Below are positions 1 to 5,345 of a stretch of 5,345 bases of DNA, piece after piece. How positions within the stretch are numbered: position 1 is the first letter of the stretch; the number at the start of each line of letters is the position of its first letter. The DNA is from an uncultured Alphaproteobacteria bacterium (lineage in GTDB: Bacteria > Pseudomonadota > Alphaproteobacteria > Thalassobaculales > Thalassobaculaceae): NCBI GenBank assembly GCA_938028645.1, contig CALIMD010000350.1:1-5345 (forward strand), given 5' to 3'. The notes under the pieces were generated by a model. The model made no database searches. It saw only the letters and a list, made by a program, of their open reading frames with translations, and was not told the origin of the DNA. The position numbers and the translations under genes were made by a program.

Positions 1-1260
1 GGAAAATATATCTCAAAAGAAAAATTAACCCATGCAATGGAGAATGGATTCGGTTTTTGCGATGTTATTTTGGGATGGGATTGTAACGATCAACTTTATA
101 ATAACAGTGGACATACTGGCTGGCACACAGGATTTCCAGACGCGCTAGTCAAACCAATCCCCCAAACATGTCGGTCGATACCGTGGGAAAATGGGGCGCT
201 TTTTTTTCTTGCAGAATTTATTGGTGCAGCACAAACTATCTGCCCCAGAAATATTCTTAAAAAAGTAATTGTAAAAGCTGAGGCCATGGGTTGCTTCGCT
301 TTAGCAGCCGCGGAGTATGAATTTTTTTTATTCAACGAAACCCCAGAATCTGTTCGGGAAAAGAAATTCCACAATTTAACCCCATATACGCCCGGAAATT
401 TTGGTTACTCTATAATAAGAAACACAGTGAATTCTGACTTTCATAATGACTTGTTGGAAATGAGCGAGAATATGGGGTTTCCAATTGAAGGATACCACAC
501 AGAAACTGGTCCTGGAGTTATAGAAGCAGCGCTCAAAGTAGATGAAATCTTAGCTGCCGCAGATAAAGCCGTTTTATTCAAAACCTTTACAAAGATCTTG
601 GCGCAAAAAAATAATCTAATGGCGACATTCATGGCTAAATGGTCAATGGACCATCCAGGGCAATCGGGGCATATACATATCTCGCTTACTGACAGCAAAG
701 GAGAACCTATTTTTCATGACTCCCAGCGGCAGAATAGCATCAGTGACACCATGAGATGGTTTATTGGCGGGCAACAACGGCTATTGTCGGATTTTATGGC
801 TTTAGTCGCTCCTACAATCAATTCATACACAAGACTTGTGCCCGGTTTATGGGCCCCAACAAACAATAGCTGGGGCATTGATAACAGGACATGCTCTCTA
901 CGGGTCATTCCAGGGTCACCGAGCAGCCAACGAGTGGAATACAGGCTGGGATCAGCAGACAGTAATCCGTATCTTAGCATGGCAGCCGCATTAGCCTCTG
1001 GTCTATGGGGAATTGAGAATAAGGTTGAACCGGGCCCACCTTTGCATGGTACTAGTTATCAAAATGAAACTAACGACCTCGAGTATCTACCTCAAACACT
1101 TCAGGATTCCATCACAACCTTAAAGAAGTCAACGCCAGCACGCCTCTATTTTGGAAGCGATTTTGTAGACCATTATTCGGCGACACGGGAGTGGGAGGTT
1201 GCAGAATATCGAAGACAGGTAACAGACTGGCAAATGAACCGATATTTCGAAATTATCTAA
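1..1260 (+). CDS. Glutamine synthetase family protein (glutamate-amine ligase), 5'-partial
   Basis: This is a class I-like glutamine synthetase fold enzyme that joins glutamate to ammonia or an amine using ATP. The reading frame is open from base 1 and begins GKYISKEKLTHAMENG, the usual N-terminal beta-grasp region. The ATG at 37 is therefore internal and the true start lies upstream; 419 residues are visible. Counting from the ATG at 37, the active-site motifs run in the normal order: AEYEFFLF (metal ligand E93), HTETGPGVIE (E156, E163), GHIHISL (H212), NSYTRLVPG (R266), DNR (R284) and RVEYR (E301, R303). The catalytic core therefore looks intact. The N-terminal GWDCNDQLY and TGWHTGFPDA stretch resembles gamma-glutamyl-polyamine or alkylamine ligases (PuuA/IpuC-like) more than GlnA. 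There is no NLYD-type adenylylation site. The substrate cannot be told from sequence. The gene converges on yqeY and overlaps it by 4 bp. The family call is firm; the substrate class is inference. Confidence 0.93.
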   Translation, partial: GKYISKEKLTHAMENGFGFCDVILGWDCNDQLYNNSGHTGWHTGFPDALVKPIPQTCRSIPWENGALFFLAEFIGAAQTICPRNILKKVIVKAEAMGCFALAAAEYEFFLFNETPESVREKKFHNLTPYTPGNFGYSIIRNTVNSDFHNDLLEMSENMGFPIEGYHTETGPGVIEAALKVDEILAAADKAVLFKTFTKILAQKNNLMATFMAKWSMDHPGQSGHIHISLTDSKGEPIFHDSQRQNSISDTMRWFIGGQQRLLSDFMALVAPTINSYTRLVPGLWAPTNNSWGIDNRTCSLRVIPGSPSSQRVEYRLGSADSNPYLSMAAALASGLWGIENKVEPGPPLHGTSYQNETNDLEYLPQTLQDSITTLKKSTPARLYFGSDFVDHYSATREWEVAEYRRQVTDWQMNRYFEII

Positions 1261-1739
1261 GCTTTTTTCTTAATATTTTTATCAATTTCCAAAATATTCC
1301 GTACAACAATACTAGCTTTTGAAAAGTCTATCTGGCCAGGGTATCGCTCCTTCAAATAACCCATTACCTTCCCCATATCCTTGTGACTTTTCGCATCAAT
1401 TTTTTGAATAGCGTCTTTTATGGCTGATTCGACTCCCTCATCGCCGAGTTGTTGGGGCATGAACCTTTGGATTACTGTTATTTCATTTTTTTCTTGATCA
1501 GCAAGATCATGCCGACCGCCATCTTCGTATAGTCTTATTGATTCGTTTCTTTGCTTCACCATCGTTTGAAGCAATGATAATATCTGAGCGTCAGAGACGC
1601 CCTCCGAATTACCATCTACCCGAACCGATATATCCTTATCCTTGATGGAGGCTAAGATCAAACGAATCGTTCCCAAAGCGGCCTTATCCTGTGTTTTCAA
1701 AGCAACTTTGAGAGCGTCATTTAAATTGTCGCGCAACAC
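1257..1739 (-). CDS. yqeY: GatB/YqeY domain-containing protein
   Basis: This is a 160-residue soluble cytoplasmic protein of the GatB/YqeY family (usual length about 150). It is homologous to the C-terminal domain of GatB, the tRNA-binding tail of the Asp/Glu-tRNA amidotransferase. The free-standing version has no firmly established role, although tRNA-related activity is often assumed. Family marks visible are the N-terminal MLRDNLNDALKVALKTQDK helix, IRLILASIKDKDI, the central YEDGGRHDLADQEKNE motif (71-86), FMPQQL (93-98), and DMGKVMGYLKERYPG (121-135). The tail is Lys-rich (KNIKKKA). The start is GTG at 1739-1737, supported by GAGAGGGG on the minus strand ending 5 nt before it and by the family N-terminus. 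The gene is divergent from carA, an arrangement I recall from many Alphaproteobacteria. Its TAG stop lies within the last codons of the convergent glutamine synthetase-like gene. Confidence 0.92.
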   Translation of the reverse strand: MLRDNLNDALKVALKTQDKAALGTIRLILASIKDKDISVRVDGNSEGVSDAQILSLLQTMVKQRNESIRLYEDGGRHDLADQEKNEITVIQRFMPQQLGDEGVESAIKDAIQKIDAKSHKDMGKVMGYLKERYPGQIDFSKASIVVRNILEIDKNIKKKA

Positions 1740-1740
1740 A

Positions 1741-1754
1741 ACTGCCCCTCTCTC
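1741..1754 (-). promoter_or_regulatory. Ribosome binding site supporting the GTG start of yqeY
   Basis: Read on the minus strand, GAGAGAGGGG (1754-1745) is followed by CAGTT and then GTG at 1739. The purine-rich stretch leaves a 5-nt spacer and matches the anti-Shine-Dalgarno reasonably well. It decides in favour of GTG at 1739 rather than the next codon (TTG at 1736). Confidence 0.6.
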
Positions 1755-1780
1755 AACGAGCGTTATAACAAGTAGCCGCT

Positions 1781-1796
1781 AGTAATCGAGTAATCG
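1781..1796. repeat. Tandem 8-bp direct repeat AGTAATCG x2
   Basis: AGTAATCG at 1781-1788 is followed immediately by an identical copy at 1789-1796. It lies in the divergent intergenic region, about 42 bp from the yqeY start and about 125 bp from the carA start. It could be a paired regulator half-site or a chance or slippage duplication; the sequence does not distinguish these. Confidence 0.7.
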
Positions 1797-1869
1797 TAGA
1801 AAAAACGCAAGCTTTTTGTTAACGAAAGTCAAAAATCTAGCAAAAATGACAACATAAAGGTTGACCAAA

Positions 1870-1923
1870 ATGATTACATCGCGTATCCAAAATCGCGAAT
1901 TTTGTCCAAGGAAAAATTGCTAA
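1870..1923 (+). CDS. Possible carA leader ORF, 17 codons with three Arg
   Basis: This short ORF encodes MITSRIQNREFCPRKNC. It starts at ATG 1870, 9 nt after AAAGG (1856-1860), a spacing as good as that of carA itself. It ends with TAA at 1921-1923, which shares one base with the carA ATG (TAATG), a common translational-coupling junction. Arg codons are CGT (5), CGC (9) and AGG (14); the last falls inside the carA Shine-Dalgarno sequence and so may be constrained by that. CarAB feeds arginine synthesis, so an Arg-containing leader is plausible. Leader peptides are known upstream of carbamoyl-phosphate synthetase genes elsewhere (P. aeruginosa carAB; the fungal CPA1/arg-2 arginine attenuator peptide). 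This peptide has no recognised similarity to either. The ORF is seen directly; expression and function are inferred. Confidence 0.35.
   Translation: MITSRIQNREFCPRKNC
1888..1904 (+). repeat. Inverted repeat / hairpin CAAAAT-CGCGA-ATTTTG before carA
   Basis: CAAAAT (1888-1893) and ATTTTG (1899-1904) are perfect inverted copies around the 5-nt loop CGCGA. The repeat ends 3 nt before the carA Shine-Dalgarno sequence. The 3' arm can alternatively pair with CCAAAAT at 1865-1871. It may be an RNA hairpin in the leader or a DNA operator. The stem is short and AT-rich, so its stability is doubtful. Confidence 0.45.
1908..1913 (+). promoter_or_regulatory. Ribosome binding site of carA (decides ATG 1923)
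   Basis: AAGGAA lies 9 nt before ATG 1923. The alternative in-frame TTG at 1902 has no Shine-Dalgarno-like sequence before it and would place AAGGAA inside the coding region. The site also overlaps codons 13-15 of the possible leader ORF, so a ribosome translating the leader would cover it. Confidence 0.65.
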
Positions 1924-3143
1924 TGGCGATCGCTACTGCGACCGAAGCTCACTTGCTGAATGTGAATGAGCAACCTAATTCCGCGACAGGTGCCTTGGTG
2001 CTTGCCGATGGATCAGTGTATTGGGGTGGCGGCCTTGGGGCGGAAGGTTGTACCTCCGGCGAAATATGTTTCAATACATCCATGACTGGTTATCAAGAGA
2101 TAATTACAGATCCATCTTACGCTGATCAGATCATTACGTTTACGTTTCCTCATATAGGGAATATCGGTGTCAATGATAATGACCTTGAGCATTCACGATC
2201 ATTTGCAAAGGGTATAATTATTAGGGCAGATATAACTAATCCATCAAACTACAGGGCAACTGATCATTTTAGAGAATGGCTAAATGCGCTTGGGTTGATA
2301 GGTATTTATGGAATAGATACAAGAGATCTAACAAAAAGGATACGTACTTTTGGAGCTCTGAATGGCGTGATATGCCACTCTAAAAATAAGGTTTTCAATA
2401 TTGAGAAATTAATTAAACAGGCAAAAAATTACGAGGGTTTAGAAGGAAAAGATCTAGCAAGTGATGTCACCTGCGATGATATTTATTCTTGGGACGAAGG
2501 GACATGGAAATTTGGAAATGAGAATACCTCAGAAGCCTACCAAACAATATCTCCTAAAACCTTTCATATTGTTGCGATAGACTATGGTGTGAAGAAAAAC
2601 ATACTACGAAATTTAGTGAAAAATGGTTGTAGGGTGACTGTTGTGCCGGCAACAACTCCAGCCGAAACTATATTAGCTCTTAACCCCGATGGTATTTTTT
2701 TATCAAATGGTCCGGGAGATCCCGCCGCAACAGGGGGGTATGCTGTCCCAATAATAAAGACCTTAATAGATAGTAACACGCCAATATTCGGTATTTGCCT
2801 TGGACACCAGCTCCTTGGCCTAGCACTGGGGGCAAAAACCGAAAAAATGAAAGTTGGACACCGTGGAGCTAACCATCCAGTAAAAGACTTATTGACGGGG
2901 AAAATTGAGATTACAAGTCAGAACCATGGATTCGTACTTTCAGAGAAAAGCTTGCCTGAAAATGTGGAAATTACCCATCGGTCATTATTCGATAATTCAA
3001 TTGAGGGTCTAAAATACAAAGACAAGGCTATTTTCTCTGTACAATATCATCCGGAGGCATCACCAGGACCAACTGAAAGTGATTACCTTTTCACAAAATT
3101 TGTAACTTTAGTCCAGGAGGGCATAACATCTCACCATGCCTAA
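1923..3143 (+). CDS. carA: Carbamoyl-phosphate synthase small (glutaminase) subunit
   Basis: CarA hydrolyses glutamine and channels ammonia to CarB for carbamoyl phosphate synthesis, feeding arginine and pyrimidines. From ATG 1923 it has 406 residues, slightly longer than E. coli CarA (about 380). Residues 24-150 form the CPSase small-subunit N-terminal domain, with ALVLADGSVYWG, SGEICFNTSMTGYQEIITDPSY and the IYGIDTRDLTKRIR segment. The C-terminal class I glutamine amidotransferase domain (about 214-395) carries SNGPGDPAA (261-269), the nucleophile C292 in GICLGHQ, GHRGANHPV (312-320), and the rest of the triad H376 and E378 in QYHPEA. All catalytic residues are present. A TTG start at 1902 would add seven residues (MSKEKLL), but Shine-Dalgarno spacing favours ATG 1923. 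The stop overlaps carB by 8 bp, so the two are co-transcribed and probably translationally coupled. Expression may be controlled through the leader ORF just upstream. Confidence 0.97.
   Translation: MAIATATEAHLLNVNEQPNSATGALVLADGSVYWGGGLGAEGCTSGEICFNTSMTGYQEIITDPSYADQIITFTFPHIGNIGVNDNDLEHSRSFAKGIIIRADITNPSNYRATDHFREWLNALGLIGIYGIDTRDLTKRIRTFGALNGVICHSKNKVFNIEKLIKQAKNYEGLEGKDLASDVTCDDIYSWDEGTWKFGNENTSEAYQTISPKTFHIVAIDYGVKKNILRNLVKNGCRVTVVPATTPAETILALNPDGIFLSNGPGDPAATGGYAVPIIKTLIDSNTPIFGICLGHQLLGLALGAKTEKMKVGHRGANHPVKDLLTGKIEITSQNHGFVLSEKSLPENVEITHRSLFDNSIEGLKYKDKAIFSVQYHPEASPGPTESDYLFTKFVTLVQEGITSHHA
3115..3120 (+). promoter_or_regulatory. Shine-Dalgarno of carB, unusually distant
   Basis: A perfect AGGAGG sits in the 3' end of carA, but the carB ATG at 3136 is 15 nt downstream, longer than the usual 5-10 nt. 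No nearer start is possible in the carB frame because TAA occurs at 3124-3126. Together with the 8-bp gene overlap this suggests that carB translation depends partly on ribosomes finishing carA. Confidence 0.5.
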
Positions 3144-5345
3144 GCGCACCGATATATCTAGTATTTTGATTATAGGAGCCGGGCCAATCGTAATAGGTCA
3201 AGCATGCGAATTTGATTATTCCGGAACCCAAGCCTGCAAGGCACTTAAAGAGGAAGGCTACCGAATCATATTGGTGAATTCCAACCCAGCGACAATTATG
3301 ACAGATCCGGATCTTGCTGATGCAACCTATGTAGAACCAATAACAAGCGATACGGTTGCTCGGATCATTGAAAAAGAAAAGCCCGATGCTTTACTTCCAA
3401 CTATGGGTGGGCAAACCGCTCTCAATACAGCCTTAACTCTTGCTAAAGATGGCACGTTGGAACGACTTAATGTGGAGCTCATTGGTGCTAATCTTGAAGC
3501 CATCGAAAAAGCAGAAGATAGACTCCTCTTTAGAGACGCGATGGACAAAATTGGCCTCGAATCACCGCGCTCACGTCTTGTAGAAAAAGAGGAAGATGGC
3601 CGAAGAGCATTAGCGGAGGTCGGCTTACCAGCAATACTACGACCCTCCTTTACACTAGCAGGTACCGGCGGCGGCATCGCGTATAACTTGGATGAATTTG
3701 ATGAGATTTTAAGAACAGGGCTCCGACTATCACCGGTTAGTACAGTTTTAATCGAGGAATCTGTTCTAGGCTGGAAAGAGTTTGAAATGGAAGTTGTCCG
3801 TGACTGCGCAGACAACTGCATTATCATTTGTTCTATAGAAAATGTAGATCCTATGGGCATACACACAGGCGACTCTATAACAGTTGCCCCGGCGCTTACA
3901 CTTACTGATAAAGAATACCAGAGGATGCGCAACGCCTCAATTGAGGTGCTGAGGGAAATTGGTGTAGATACAGGTGGCTCCAATGTCCAATTCGCTGTTA
4001 ATCCTGAAAACGGAAAACTTGTTGTAATTGAAATGAATCCGCGGGTTTCCAGATCATCAGCACTTGCATCAAAAGCGACGGGTTTTCCAATTGCTAAAAT
4101 AGCAGCTAAATTAGCCGTTGGCTTCACGCTTGATGAGTTAGATAATGATGTCACTGGTGCAACACCAGCGAGTTTTGAACCAACCATAGATTATGTTGTC
4201 ACAAAAATTCCACGGTTTACATTTGAAAAATTTGCTGGAGCAGAAGCCACGTTGAGTACCTCCATGAAGTCCGTTGGGGAAGCTATGGCAATCGGTCGTA
4301 ATTTTTCTGAATCCCTTCAAAAAGCTATCAATTCAATGGAAACCGGCCTAAGCGGTCTAGATGACATAGAACTGCCAGGAACTAATATCGCAGGTGCAAT
4401 AGATAAAAGTGCTATCATTGCGGCTCTTTCGGAGCCAGTACCTGATAGACTACTGCGGGTGGCACAAGCTTTTAGATCCGGGCTTTCTATCGACGACATC
4501 TATAATGCCTGTTCTATAGACAAATGGTTTCTTCGTCACATCGAAGCTATTGTGAAGAAAGAGTCTGCACTAAAGATCAATGGCCTACCCAATGATAGAC
4601 CAAGTTTATTTAAGTTGAAGCAGGATGGCTTCTCCGATGCTCGCATAGCAAAACTGCTTAATATAAAAGAGTCTGAGGTGACTAAGCGCCGGGAACAACT
4701 CACCATTCATCCCGTTTTTAAGCGCATAGATACCTGTGCCGCAGAATTCGAAGCCAAAACACCATATATGTATTCAACCTATGAAGGGGATGGACATAAC
4801 TTAACAGAATGTGAATCCGAGCCTACAAATAGCGAAAAAATTATAATCCTTGGTGGCGGTCCAAATCGAATTGGGCAAGGTATAGAGTTCGATTATTGTT
4901 GTGTTCATGCTGCGTACTCCCTAACGGAAGCGGGTTATGAAACTATAATGGTCAATTGCAATCCTGAGACAGTATCAACCGATTATGATACTTCAGATCG
5001 ATTATACTTTGAACCGTTAACTGCTGAGAATGTCATTGAGTTGATAAGAACTGAGCAAAAAAAGGGGTCGGTAAAGGGGGTGATCGTTCAACTTGGAGGT
5101 CAAACTCCTCTTAAACTTTGTCATGCCCTTGAAGCAGCAAATATTCCTATTTTGGGCACACCCACTAACTCAATAGATTTAGCAGAAGATCGAGAACGTT
5201 TTAAAGCATTATTAGATGAATTAAAATTAAAACAACCCGCCAATGAGATCGTATCTACACTCGATGAGGCCGAGTCTGCTGCAAATAAAATTGGCTTCCC
5301 CATCGTTATTAGGCCATCTTATGTTCTTGGTGGAAGAGCTATGGA
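3136..5345 (+). CDS. carB: Carbamoyl-phosphate synthase large subunit, 3'-partial
   Basis: CarB is the synthetase subunit: bicarbonate is phosphorylated, reacts with ammonia from CarA to give carbamate, and is phosphorylated again to carbamoyl phosphate. The frame is open from ATG 3136 (MPKRTDISSILIIGAGPIVIGQ, the canonical N-terminus) to the window end: 736 of about 1,080 residues, with no frameshift. The first half is collinear with E. coli numbering: R129, R169, E215, N236, H243, Q285, E299, N301 and R303 are all present. The first ATP-grasp glycine loop reads TLAGTGGGIAYN, with Ala at 175 where E. coli has Gly. The oligomerisation domain (about 400-550) is followed by a divergent linker (about 551-567). 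The second synthetase half begins with KIIILGGGPNRIGQGIEFDY. The window ends in its ATP-grasp region at RPSYVLGGRAM; the rest of that region and the C-terminal allosteric domain are beyond it. It overlaps carA by 8 bp. Confidence 0.98.
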   Translation, partial: MPKRTDISSILIIGAGPIVIGQACEFDYSGTQACKALKEEGYRIILVNSNPATIMTDPDLADATYVEPITSDTVARIIEKEKPDALLPTMGGQTALNTALTLAKDGTLERLNVELIGANLEAIEKAEDRLLFRDAMDKIGLESPRSRLVEKEEDGRRALAEVGLPAILRPSFTLAGTGGGIAYNLDEFDEILRTGLRLSPVSTVLIEESVLGWKEFEMEVVRDCADNCIIICSIENVDPMGIHTGDSITVAPALTLTDKEYQRMRNASIEVLREIGVDTGGSNVQFAVNPENGKLVVIEMNPRVSRSSALASKATGFPIAKIAAKLAVGFTLDELDNDVTGATPASFEPTIDYVVTKIPRFTFEKFAGAEATLSTSMKSVGEAMAIGRNFSESLQKAINSMETGLSGLDDIELPGTNIAGAIDKSAIIAALSEPVPDRLLRVAQAFRSGLSIDDIYNACSIDKWFLRHIEAIVKKESALKINGLPNDRPSLFKLKQDGFSDARIAKLLNIKESEVTKRREQLTIHPVFKRIDTCAAEFEAKTPYMYSTYEGDGHNLTECESEPTNSEKIIILGGGPNRIGQGIEFDYCCVHAAYSLTEAGYETIMVNCNPETVSTDYDTSDRLYFEPLTAENVIELIRTEQKKGSVKGVIVQLGGQTPLKLCHALEAANIPILGTPTNSIDLAEDRERFKALLDELKLKQPANEIVSTLDEAESAANKIGFPIVIRPSYVLGGRAM

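Larger units (their letters stand above)
1740..1922. promoter_or_regulatory. Divergent yqeY / carA intergenic control region
   Basis: This 183-bp AT-rich region must contain the promoters of both yqeY (leftward) and carAB (rightward), but no strong consensus pair is visible. Weak candidates are TATAAC on the minus strand (1767-1762, inside the palindrome GTTATAAC at 1762-1769) as a -10 for yqeY, and TTGACC (1861-1866) with TATCCA (1884-1889) at a 17-bp spacing for carA. Other contents are a tandem octamer AGTAATCG (1781-1796), the palindrome GTTAAC (1818-1823), and four copies of C(A/C)AAAAT at 1830, 1841, 1865 and 1887. No E. coli-type ARG box was recognised. The control function is inferred from position; the repeats are seen directly. 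Confidence 0.6.

Noticed and set aside
37..39. ATG at 37 as the start of the glutamine synthetase-like gene
   Set aside because: The frame is open back to base 1 and the preceding residues (GKYISKEKLTHA) match the family's N-terminal domain, so the gene is truncated by the window edge.
200..329. Two T8 homopolymer runs (200-207, 322-329) as possible frameshift sites
   Set aside because: The reading frame and conserved motifs continue correctly through both runs, so there is no sign of an error or programmed slippage.
1241..1268. Possible terminator: GATATTTCGAAATTATC followed by TTTTTT
   Set aside because: The stem is short, AT-only at its core with a bulge, and lies within the coding 3' ends of two genes. 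It is too weak to call a rho-independent terminator.
1861..1889. TTGACC-17-TATCCA as the carA promoter
   Set aside because: The -10 matches the consensus at only 3 of 6 positions. If used, transcription would begin inside the leader ORF; it is mentioned as a weak alternative, not called.
1902..1922. TTG at 1902 as the carA start
   Set aside because: There is no Shine-Dalgarno sequence before it, while AAGGAA is well placed for ATG 1923. The extra seven residues are not part of the family's N-terminus as I know it.
1926..1933. GCGATCGC palindrome at the carA 5' end, resembling cyanobacterial HIP1
   Set aside because: It is a single copy within coding sequence, and nothing else suggests a cyanobacterium.
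3327..4187. A 286-codon open frame on the minus strand inside carB
   Set aside because: It is Ser-rich low-complexity translation antisense to a highly conserved gene, with no recognised domain. The other antisense frames in the window were dropped for the same reason.

Overview
The window holds four protein-coding genes of ordinary nitrogen and carbamoyl-phosphate metabolism, with no RNA genes, CRISPR arrays or insertion sequences. The DNA is AT-rich by eye. The CarB sequence, including a PDRLL-VAQAF stretch in its oligomerisation domain, and the divergent yqeY / carAB arrangement both resemble Alphaproteobacteria. I infer a low-GC alphaproteobacterium, possibly a marine or host-associated lineage. 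This assignment is from memory of family sequences, not from a search.

Layout: positions 1-1260 (+) are the 3' part of a glutamine synthetase family gene whose true start lies before the window. It converges on and overlaps by 4 bp a GatB/YqeY-domain gene at 1257-1739 (-), which begins with GTG. A 183-bp divergent intergenic region (1740-1922) follows. It is AT-rich and repeat-rich, and its right end contains a possible 17-codon leader ORF. Then come carA (about 1923-3143, +) and carB (3136 to beyond the window end, +), which overlap by 8 bp and form an operon.

How the genes work together: CarA releases ammonia from glutamine and passes it to CarB, which makes carbamoyl phosphate from bicarbonate, ammonia and 2 ATP for arginine and pyrimidine synthesis. 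The GS-like enzyme is a glutamate-amine ligase. It could be a true glutamine synthetase, but its N-terminal sequence suggests the gamma-glutamyl-amine ligase side of the family. YqeY is a small protein related to the C-terminal tail domain of GatB.

The most interesting signal is just upstream of carA. An ORF with its own Shine-Dalgarno sequence encodes MITSRIQNREFCPRKNC (three Arg in 17 residues) and ends in TAATG, so its stop codon overlaps the carA start codon. The same stretch can form two mutually exclusive AT-rich hairpins. Together these suggest, but do not prove, translational attenuation of carAB by a leader peptide. I see nothing else that looks like a new system.
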